A DNA stretch of 64,000 bases from Arvicola amphibius (lineage: Eukaryota > Chordata > Mammalia > Rodentia > Cricetidae), in NCBI RefSeq assembly GCF_903992535.2, contig NC_052055.2:65990704-66054703 (forward strand), in the 5' to 3' direction. A model generated the notes under the pieces. That model ran no database searches and was not told the DNA's origin. It saw only the letters and a list, made by a program, of their open reading frames with translations. Both the position numbers and the translations under genes were made by a program. Positions 55,057-64,000 of the stretch are shown piece after piece; positions within the stretch are counted from its first letter, which is position 1, and every line of letters begins with the position of its first letter.

Positions 55057-56131
55057 ATGGGTAGGCACCAATGCAAGAATTCATCCAACAACCTGAAAAG
55101 CAATATGGTATAACCAGAATAGAGTGGTCATACAACAGGAAAACTTGATTATCCTGACCTAGAAAAAGCAGAAAAAAGTAATTTTAAATGTAACTTTATG
55201 AGGATGATGGAGACTTTTAAAGAGAAAATGAAAAATTCCCTCAAAGAAATGGAGGAAAAGACAAACAAAAAATTGGAAGAAACCAATAAATCTCTCAAAG
55301 AAAACCAAGAAAAATAATCAAACTGGTGAGGCAAACCATTCAAGACTTGAAGACTGAAATAGAGGCAATATAAAAACCACAAACTGAATGAATTCTATAT
55401 GTGGAAAATCTGGGTAAATGAACAGAAACTACAAAGACAAGTATAACCAACAGAATGCAAGAGATGGAAGAGAGAGTCTCAGGGGTTGAAGATACTATAG
55501 AGGAAATTGATTCATCAGTCAGAGAAAACATTAAATCCAATAAATTCTTAATACAAAATATACAGGAAACCTGGGACATCGTGAAAAGACCAAGCCTAAG
55601 AATAGCAGGGATAGAGGAAGAAAAAAAACTCCAGCTCAAAGGCACAGAAAATATATTCAACAATATCATTGAAGAAAACTTTCCCAACCTAAAGAAGGAT
55701 ATTTCTATGAAGGTATGAGATGCTTACAGAGCACCAAATAGACTGGACCAAAAAAAGACCCTTGCTATATAATAATCAAAATACAAAACATACAGAATAA
55801 AGAAAGAATATTAAGAACTGCAAAGGGAAAATGCCAAGTAGCATAAAAAGATAGACCTATCAGAATTACACCCAACTTCTCAGTGGAAACCATGAAAGCC
55901 AGAGGGTCCTAGGCAGATGTGCTGCAGACACTAAGCGACCACGGATGCAAGCCCAGACTACTATATCCAGAAAAGCTTTCAATCACCATAGATGGAGAAA
56001 ACAAGATATTCCATGACAAAATCAGATTCAAACAGTACTTATCCACAAATCCAGTCCTACAGAAAGTACTAGAAGGAAAACTGCAACCCAAGGAAGCTAA
56101 CTGCACCCACAAAAACACAGACAACAGATAA
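55057..56131 (+). pseudogene. L1 ORF1 remnant
   Basis: ATG at 55057 (MGRHQCKN-like). Open pieces at 55455-55718, with the coiled-coil end and SLRIAGIEEEKKLQLKG, and at 55919-56131, with LSDHGCKPRLLYPEKLSI and the C terminus to the natural stop. Between them are stops and frameshifts. The C-terminal domain absent by nonsense in the 21.7-kb copy is readable here. Confidence 0.88.
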
Positions 56132-56189
56132 CCTCACACCAGCAAATCCCAAAGAAGGGAAACACAAAAACACTACCACCAAAAAAATC

Positions 56190-56972
56190 AGGAATTAACA
56201 TTCACTGGTAATTAATATCTCTTAATATCAATGGACTCAATTCACCTGTAAAAAAACACAGACTAAGAGAATAGATATAAAAGCAGGATCCATCCTTCTG
56301 CTGATTACCTCAAAGACAGACATTACCTCAGAATAAAGGACTGGAAAAAGATTTTCCAATCAAATGGACCTAAGAAACAAGTGGGTGTAATTATCTTAAT
56401 ATCTAACAAAATAGACTTCCCACCAAAATCAATCAGAAGAGATGGAGAAGAACACTTTGTACTCATAACAGGAACAATTCATTAAGATGAAGTCTCAATC
56501 CTGAACATCTATGCCCCAAATACAAGAGCACCCACATATGTAAAAGAAACATTACTAAAGCTTAAATTGCTCATAAAACCACACACACTAATAGTAGGAG
56601 ACTTCAACACCCCACTCTCCCCAATGGATAGGTCAACCAAACAGAAACTTAACAGAGAAATAGGAGAATTAACAGATTTCGTGACTCAAATGGACTTAAC
56701 AGACATCTACAGAACATTCCAGCCACAAAAGAATATACCTTCTTTTCAGCACCTCATGGAACCTTGTCTAAAATTGATCATATACTCAATAACAAAGCAC
56801 ACCTCCACATATATAAAAAAATGAAGTAACCCCCTGTATCTTATCGGATCACCATAGTTTAAAGTTAGAATTCAACAACAATACTAATTGCAGAAAGCCT
56901 ACACACTCATGGAAATTGAACAGTGCCCTATTGAGCCACTTCTGAGTCAAGGAAGAAAGAAAGAAAGAAAAA

Positions 56973-57019
<47 letters not shown>

Positions 57020-57101
57020 GAAGGAAGCAAGGAAGGAAAGAAAAAAGAAAGAAAGAAAGAAGGAAGAAAGGAAGGAAGGAAGGGAAAGAGAGAGTGAGAG
57101 A

Positions 57102-57155
<54 letters not shown>

Positions 57156-59440
57156 AATTAAATTAAATGCTTCCTAGAATACAGCAAAAATAAAGGCACA
57201 ATGTACCCAAACCTATGGGACACTATGAAAGCAGTGCTAAGAGGAAAGTTCATAGCACTAAGTGTCCACATAAAGGAAGTAGAGAAATCTCACACTAGCA
57301 ACTTAACAGCATACCTGAAAGCTCTAGAACAAAAAGAAGCAGACTCACCCAGAAGGAGTAGATGACAAGATATAAACAAATTGAGGGCTGAAATCAAGAA
57401 AATAGAAACAAAGAGAACAACACAAAGAATCAATAAAACATAGAGCTTTGAGAAAATCAATAAGATGACAAACCCCTTTCCAAACTAATCAAAAGGCAGA
57501 GAAAAAATATCCAAACTAACAAAATCAGAAATGAAAACAGGGACATAACAACAGACTTTGGATTTCTAAGGAAATCCAGAGAATCATTAGGTTATACTAC
57601 AAAAAGCTGTACTCCATAAAATTGGAAAATGTAAAAGAAATGGACAATTATCTGAATAGGAATTACATACCAAAATTAAATAAAGACCAGGTGAACAATT
57701 TAAATAGACCCATAACCTGAAAGGAAATAGAAGCAGTCATCAAAAGCCTCCAGAACAAAAGAAGTCCAGGGCCGGATGGTTTCAGTGCAGAATTCTACCA
57801 GAACATCAAAGAAGAGCAAATACCTATACTATGTGTTCTACATAATAGAAACAGAAGGAGCATTACCAAACTCTTTTTATGAGATTACAGTTACCCTAAT
57901 GCTGAAACCACACAAAAACTCAACCAAGGAAGAAAATTACAGACCAATCTGACTCATGAACACTGATACAAAAATAATAAAATACTGGCAAACCAAATCC
58001 AAGAACACATCAAAAAAAAATCATCCACCATGATCAAGTTGACTTTATCCCAGAGATGCAGGGATGGTTCATCATACAAAAATCTATCAATGTAATCCAT
58101 ATAAATAAAACTGAAAGAAAAAATATGATGCTGAAAAAGCATTCAGCAAAATCCAACACCTTTTCATGATAAAGATCTTGGAAAGATCAGGGATACAAGG
58201 AACATATCTAAGAGCAATAAAAGCAATATACACCAAGCTGAAGGTCACCATCAAATTAAATGGAGAGAAACTGAAAGCAATTCCACTAAAATCAGGAACA
58301 AGAAAAGACTGTCCTCTCTCTCCATATCTATTCAGCATAGTTCTTGAAGTTCTGGCTAGAGCAATTAAGACAACAGTAGATCAAATGGATTCAAATTGGA
58401 AAGAAAGAACTTTCACTACTTGCAGATGATATAATAGTATACATAAGTGACCCAAAAAACTCGACTAGGGAACTCATACAACAGTTTCAGTAATGTGACA
58501 GAATACAAGAACAACTAAAAAGAAATCAGTATCTATCCTATATACAAATGATAAAGGGGCTGAGAAAGAAATCAGAGAAACATCACCCTTCACAATAGCC
58601 ACAAATAACATAAAATATCTTGGGGTAACACTAACCAAAGAAGTGAAAGACCTGTTTGACAAGAACTTTAGGACTTAGAAGAAAGAAATTAAAGAAGATA
58701 CCAGAAAAATGGAAAAAGCTCCCATGCTCTTGAATGGGTAGGATCAACATAATAAAAATGGCTATCCTACCAAAAGCAATTTATAGATTCAATGCAATCC
58801 CCATCAAAATCCCAACACAATTCTTCACAGACTTTGAAAGAACAATAATCAGTTTCATATGGAAAAATAATAAAAAAAAAACAGGATAGCCAAAACCATC
58901 CTGTACAATAAATAAAGGAACTCCTGGAGTCATCACTATCCCTAGCATCAAGCTCTATTATAGAGCTATAGTAAAGCTATTTTAGCTTGGTATTTGCATG
59001 AAAACAGACAGGTTGACCAATGGATTTGAATCAAAGACCCAGATATTAATCCACACACCTATGAACACCTGGTTTTTGACAAAAAAGCTAAAATTATACA
59101 ATGGAAAAATAAAAGCATCATCAACACATGGTGCTGGCGTAACTGAATGTTAACATGTAGAAAAATGAAAATAGATACATATCTATTCCTATGCACAAAA
59201 CTCAAGTCCAAGTGGATTAAAGACCTCAATATAAATCCAACCACACTGAACCTGATAGAAGAGAAAGTGGGAAGTAGCCTTCAATTCATGAGCACAGGAG
59301 ACCATTTCCTAAATATAACCCCAGTAGCACAGACACTGAGAACAACAATAAATAAATGGGACCTCCTGAAACTGAGAAGCTTTTGTAAAGCAAAGGGCAT
59401 AGTCAATAAGACAAAAAGGCATCCTACTGAATGGAAAAAA
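56190..59440 (+). pseudogene. L1 ORF2 remnant with microsatellite insertion
   Basis: Endonuclease part includes VGDFNTPLSPMDRS (56567-56824). The frame is then broken by the purine array at 56949-57157. Reverse transcriptase follows in pieces (SGTRKDCPLSPYLFSIVLEV at 58166-58429, then an Ala-Asp-Asp loop near 58420). The last readable block is 59147-59473. The Cys-rich C terminus is missing. Confidence 0.9.
56949..57157 (+). repeat. (GAAA)n purine array inside L1 ORF2
   Basis: About 209 bp of GAAA/GGAA repeats, all purine except single C and T interruptions at about 57027 and 57094. It lies where the L1 has the coding phrase 'ggaagaaataaagaaagaaa', which supplied the seed. The frame at 56888-57097 is Lys-Glu-Arg low complexity. 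Confidence 0.96.
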
Positions 59441-59445
59441 TATAT

Positions 59446-59999
59446 ATTCTCTTTTGTCTCCCAACAAATATGAAGTGACTCTGGCTTAAAAACAAGACTC
59501 AGAACTACACATTTCAATGATTAAGCCATAACCCAAATTTCTGCTTTTATCAAAGTTCACTGACTTTTCCAATTTTAAATTTTTATTGATATATATGCAA
59601 ATAATTATGTGTTATTTTACAGCATCACATATTGCTGTACAGTATTAGCACTACTTTTATATATATATAAAATCATTTCTAAATAATTAAGAATAGAATA
59701 CACAAGATATCAATTATTTAATATATTAGTTGGGAAGTTTATAATTTGTGATCTTAATTTTAACATAAAGTTACTTAAATGTTTATTACTAAATATTTAA
59801 ATATTATGCCTGACAACTGCATTAAGAATAATTTAACCTAAGTGCTAATAAGAATTGCCTTTGTATCAGTTTGTCATATAATACATAGATTAAATAAACA
59901 AAATCATGATAGTAACTATTAAGAACTTATGCAAAAATAACTGTTTTAAAATAATAATTTTATTCCATGAGTTTCTGTCAAAATGAACGGTTAAAGAAA
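59446..59999. other. AT-rich non-L1 DNA
   Basis: About 550 bp of very AT-rich sequence with no L1 similarity, between an L1 cut in ORF2 and an L1 3'UTR piece. No gene. Confidence 0.55.
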
Positions 60000-60335
60000 A
60001 TGTCCCTCAGTCATTATGGGGTTAGCAAGAAACCTAGCTCTAGAGAAATACCCAGAAATCCACAAAGATGACCCCAGCTAAAACCCTAGTCAATTGAGGA
60101 GAGGGTGCCTGAATTGGCCTTGCCCTGTAGTCAGATTGATGAATATCTTAAACGACATCATAAAAACTTCATCCAGCAACTGATGGAAACAGAGGCAGAG
60201 ACCCTAAGCAGAGCACTGGGCTGAGCTCCCAAAGTCCAGTTGAAGAGTGGGAGGAGTGAGACACGAGGAAAAAGGTCAAGACCATGATGGGGACACCCAC
60301 TGAAACATTTTACCTGAGCTAAAGGGAGCTCACCA
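60000..60335 (+). mobile_element. L1 3'UTR fragment
   Basis: 'tcattatggggttagcaaga', 'gatgaccccagctaaaaccc' and 'gggctgagctcccaaagtcc' match the middle of a rodent L1 3'UTR; the last phrase also occurs in the repeated unit of the 16.7-17.8 kb 3'UTR. It has no ORF2 attached and is cut at 60335 by the next L1. Confidence 0.7.
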
Positions 60336-60912
60336 GGCACCCAGAATCCTCCCCCCCTCCCCCTGCCTCATCCCCCCGTCTTTGGGGCCACAAAATCCCA
60401 CAGCTCAGCCTGTTTGGGCTCTGGGGACCTGGAATTGAGTGCACCCAGGCCTGTGGGAGGTCCCCTCCTTCATTTGACTGCCTGGGGCAAGGTAGGCCTT
60501 TGTCTGAGAGCTGCTTGGCCTGCAAGGGGACCTGACAGTCTGCAGGAGGATCCATCATTCTTTGGGGTGAGTGAGGAGTGAGTGCCCGAACCACGGCAGC
60601 TGCCCGGAGAGGGACCACCGACTCTCCACAACTCCCCCTGCCACCAGCACACTTCCTGCTCTTCCTGCAGGGGTTATTCTCCCCGGACACCGCCTCTCTC
60701 TCCCTGTCCCTTCCCAGCTTGCACCCAGAATCCTGCCCCCCTCCCCCTGCCTCATCCTCCCGTCTTTGGGGCCACAAAATCCCACAGCTCAGCCTGTTTG
60801 GGCTCTGGGGACCTGGAATTGAGTGCACCCAGGCCGGTGGGAGGTCCCCTCCTTCATTTGACTGCCCGGGGCAAGGACACCAAACACCTCCGAGCTCCTT
60901 TTGAAGGAAGAG
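60336..60912 (+). promoter_or_regulatory. L1 5'UTR with 1.4 monomers (about 382-bp period)
   Basis: A first monomer begins at about 60338 ('gcacccagaatcctcccccc') and a second, partial one at about 60720 ('gcacccagaatcctgccccc'), each running through 'cacagctcagcctgtttggg' to 'tttgactgcc'. The second jumps after 60875 to the ORF1-proximal 'gacaccaaacacctccgagc'. C-rich and CpG-bearing. The 60319-60927 minus frame (202 codons) is an antisense reading of these monomers. Confidence 0.85.
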
Positions 60913-61995
60913 ATGGGCAGGCGCCAATGCAGGAGCTCCTCCAACAACATGAAAGGCAACATGACATCACCACAAGCCAGACATCCTGAAACAACAAGAA
61001 TTGAACACCCTACCCCAGAAGATATAGAAGAAACCGACATTAAACAGTACTTTATGAAAATAATAGAGGACCTTAAACAGGAGGTAAAAAATTGCCATAA
61101 AGAAATGGAGATGACAAACAAAAAGGTAGACGAAATAAATAAATCTCTCAAAGATACCCAAGAAAAACAAGAAAAAGCAATCAAACAGGTAAGGGAAACA
61201 GTACAAGACCTGATAAATGAAATGGAGGTATTGAAGAAAACACAATCTGAGGGACGACTGGAAATGGAAACTCTGAGTAAACGAACAGAAACTTCAGAGA
61301 CAAGTATTTCCAACCGAATACAAGAGATGGAAGAAAGAATCTCGGACTCTGAAGATACTATAGAGGAAATAAACTCACAGATTAAAGAACTAAACAAATC
61401 TAACAAATTCTTAACACAAAACATTCAGGAAATCTGGGACACCATGAAAAGACCAAACCTAAGAATAATTGGGGTAGAAGAAGGAGAAGAATTACAACTC
61501 AAAGGCCCAGAAAACATATTCAACAAAATTATAGAAGAAAACTTCCCCAACCTAAAGAAGGATGTTCCTATGAAGGTACAAGAAGCCTACAGAACACCAA
61601 ATAGACTGGATCAAAAGAAAGCATCCCCACACCATTTAATAATCAAAACACAAAACATACAGAATAAAGAACAGATATTAAGAGCTGCAAAGGAAAAAGG
61701 TCAAGTAACATATTAAGGGAAACCTATCAGAATTACACCAGATTTCTCAATGGAAACCATGAAAGCCAGAAGAGCTTGGATAGATGTGCTACAGACACTT
61801 AGGGAACATGGATGCAAGCCTAGACTATTATAGCCAGCAAAGCTTGCATTCACCATTGATGGAGAAAACAAGATATTCCAGGACAAAAACAGACTTAAAC
61901 AATACGTAGCCACAAATCCAGCCTTGCAGAAAGTAATAAAAGGAAAATCACAAACCAAGGAGTCCAACAACGCCGACAATAACTCAGGCATCTAG
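60913..61995 (+). pseudogene. L1 ORF1, two nonsense codons
   Basis: ATG at 60913 (MGRRQCRSS); 361 codons to the natural TAG at 61993-61995. Interrupted by TAA at 61714-61716 (codon 268; AAA in the 22-kb copy) and TAG at 61831-61833 (codon 307; Tyr in the family). The coiled coil and RRM-like part (NLRIIGVEEGEELQL) are intact before the first stop. Its lesions are not shared with the 22-kb copy, so each died separately. Confidence 0.94.
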
Positions 61996-62051
61996 CGACC
62001 CTTCACCAGCACAACTAGAAGAAGGGAAACACACAAACTCTACTACTAAAA

Positions 62052-64000
62052 ATGACTGAAGTTAACAACCACTGGTCATTAATATCACTTAATATCAATG
62101 GACTCAATTCACCTATAAAAAGGCACAGGCTAAGAGACTGGATACGAAAACAGAATCCAACATTTTGCTGTTTACAAGAAACACACCTCAACCACAAAGA
62201 CAGACATCTACTCAGAGTAAAGGGTTGGGAAAAGGTTTATCAAGCAAATGGCCCTAAGAAACAAGCGGGTGTGGCCATACTAATTTCCAACAAAGTTGAC
62301 TTCAAACTAAAATCAATCAGAAGAGATGGACACTTTATACTCATAACAGGAAAAATCCATCAGAATGAAGTCTCAATCCTGAATATCTATGCCCCTAATA
62401 TAAAAGCTCCCACTTATGTAAAAGAAACACTTCTAGAACTCAAGGCAGCCATCAAACCACACACACTAATAGTTGGAGACTTCAACACTCCTCTCTCACC
62501 AATGGACAGGTCAATCAGACAGAAACCTAACAAAGAATTGAAAGACTTAATGGAGGTAATGAACCAAATGGACTTAACAGACATCTATAGAACATTCCAC
62601 CCAAATAGGAAAGAATATACCTTCTTCTCTGCGGCTCATGGAACCTTTTCGAAAATTGACCATATACTTGGTAACAAAGCAAACTTCCACAGTTACAAAA
62701 AAAATATTAGTAACCACCTGTGTCTTATCGGATCACCATGGATTAAAATTAGAATTCAACAACAATGCTACCCCCAGAAAACCCACAAACTCATGGAAAC
62801 TGAACAGTCAACTACTGACCCACACCTGGGTCAAGGAAGAAATAAAGAAAGAAATTAAAGTCTTTCTTGAATTTAATGAAAACAAAGACACAACATACTC
62901 AAACCTATGGGACACAATGAAAGCAGTGCTAAGAGGAAAGTTCATAGCACTAGGTGCCCACTTAAAGAAAACGGAGAAAGCGCTCATTGGTGACTTAACA
63001 GCACACCTGAAAGCTCTGGAAAAAAAAGAAGCAGACTCACCTAGGAGAAGTAGAAGACTGGAAATAATCAAATTGAGGGCAGAAATCAACAAAATAGAAA
63101 CACAGAAAACAATCCAAAGAATCAATGAAACAAGAAGCTGGTTCTTGGAGAAAATCAACAAGATTGACAAACCCTTAGCCAAACTAATCAAACGGCAGAG
63201 GGAGAACACACAAATTAACAAGATCAGAAATGAAAAGGGGGACATAACCACAGACACAGAGGAAATTCAGAAAATCATTAGATCTTACTACAAAAGCCTG
63301 TATGCCACAAAATTGGAAAATGTAAAAGAAATGGACAGTTTTTTAGATAAATACCATATACCAAAGTTAAACCAGGACTAGGTAAATGCTCTAAATCGTC
63401 CTGTTAGTCGCGAAGAATTAGAAACTGTTATCAGAAACCTCCCTACCAAAAAGAGCCCAGGACCAGATGGTTTCAATGCGGAATTCTACCAGAACTTCCA
63501 AGAAGACCTAATACCTATACTCCTTAAGGTATTTCATAATATAGAAACACAAGAGTCACTGCCAAATTCCTTCTATGAAGCTACAGTTACCCTGATACCT
63601 AAACCACACAAAGACTCAACCAAGAAAGAGAATTACAGGCCAATCTCACTCATGAACATTGACGCAAAAATTCTCAATAAAATACTGGCAAACCGAATCC
63701 AAGAACACATTAGAAAAATTATCCATTACGATCAAGTAGGCTTCATCCCAGAGATGCAGGGCTGGTTCAACATACGAAAATCTATCAATGTAATCCATCA
63801 TATAAACAAACTGAAGGAAAAAAACCATATGGTCATCTCATTAGATGCTGAAAAAGCATTTGACAAAATTCAGCACCCTTTTATGATAAAGGTCTTGGAG
63901 AGATTAGGGATACAAGGGTCATTCCTAAATATAATAAAAGCTATTTACAGCAAGCCAACAGCTAACATCAAATTAAACGGAGGGAAACTCAAGGCTATCC
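62052..64000 (+). pseudogene. L1 ORF2 (partial), frameshift and nonsense
   Basis: ATG at 62052 (MTEVNNHWSL). Endonuclease motifs LNINGLNSP, CLQETHL, IYAPN, GDFNTPLS and KIDHILG are all present. Two codons (Lys-Gly or Gly-Lys) are missing near 62329 compared with the 21-kb copy. An A-run of 8 instead of 7 at 62697-62704 shifts the frame at the residue after SYKK. The second frame continues to TAG at 63379-63381 (CAG in the other copy), then stays open in that same frame to the window end, including YRPISLMN and DAEKAFDKI. Confidence 0.94.

Larger units (their letters stand above)
54427..59445 (+). mobile_element. L1 with 5' monomers but lost 3' end
   Basis: 5' monomer region 54427-55056, ORF1 remnant 55057-56131, ORF2 remnant about 56190-59440, where L1 similarity stops near 'ctactgaatggaaaaaatat', before the Cys-rich C terminus and 3'UTR. 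Keeping the 5' end while losing the 3' end is the reverse of normal truncation and points to a later deletion or rearrangement. Many frameshifts mark it as older than the 60.3-kb copy. Confidence 0.93.
60336..64000 (+). mobile_element. Young L1, 5' complete, continues past the window
   Basis: 5'UTR 60336-60912, ORF1 60913-61995, ORF2 from 62052 to the window end (through the reverse-transcriptase fingers and palm). Coding sequence is close to the minus-strand L1 at 16613-23532, with few substitutions by eye. The 3' end and TSD lie outside the window. Confidence 0.95.

Noticed and set aside
56888..57097. 69-codon Lys/Glu/Arg-rich frame
   Set aside because: Translation of the (GAAA)n array in L1 ORF2.
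60319..60927. 202-codon minus-strand Gly/Pro-rich frame
   Set aside because: Antisense of the C-rich L1 5'UTR monomers, repeated because the monomer is repeated.

Overview
This window looks like rodent nuclear DNA, most likely from a cricetid (hamster, vole or deer-mouse relative). The evidence is the repeat content: B1, B2, B3, ID and ID_B1 (B4) SINEs, several lineages of rodent L1, and solo LTRs of class II type with 6-bp target-site duplications (TSDs). I find no recognisable host exon. Codon-like open frames are almost all L1 proteins. The exception is an unexplained 178-codon frame on the minus strand at 33015-33551. The species is inference; no computed comparison was possible.

Layout. 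1-405: 3' end of an L1. 406-9848: mostly unplaced DNA with SINEs, a (CTAT)n array, a 199-bp higher-order minisatellite (6847-7045) and two LTRs. 9849-13120: 5'-truncated L1 (+). 13536-13944: solo LTR with a perfect TSD. 13951-16597: old L1 scrap, a small minisatellite, unplaced DNA. 16598-23547: an almost complete L1 (-) with a perfect 15-bp TSD, one nonsense codon in each ORF, and an extra A-tail/unique/A-tail segment at its 3' end that looks like 3' transduction. 23548-37016: unplaced DNA with SINEs, two solo LTRs with perfect TSDs, old rodent repeats, microsatellites, the orphan ORF, and a B1 carrying an internal 23-bp tandem expansion.

37017-47497 is a nest: one old L1 (-) split by five later insertions (a solo LTR, a two-LTR retrovirus-like element, a B1-type SINE, a compound LTR, and a second two-LTR element), each with a recognisable TSD. 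The two two-LTR elements lack gag, pol and env. They share a homologous non-coding interior of about 1.5 kb but have different LTRs, and they lie in opposite orientation. They look like members of one non-autonomous class II family.

47498-64000: more SINE, microsatellite and old repeat DNA; an L1 (+) with two 5' monomers but a missing 3' end, whose ORF2 contains a 200-bp (GAAA)n expansion; an AT-rich gap; an L1 3'UTR piece; and from 60336 a young L1 (+) running off the window. That last L1 is close in coding sequence to the 16.6-23.5 kb copy but has a differently assembled 5'UTR. The genes here do not form a pathway. The history is retrotransposition, with L1 machinery explaining the SINE insertions and the L1 copies themselves.
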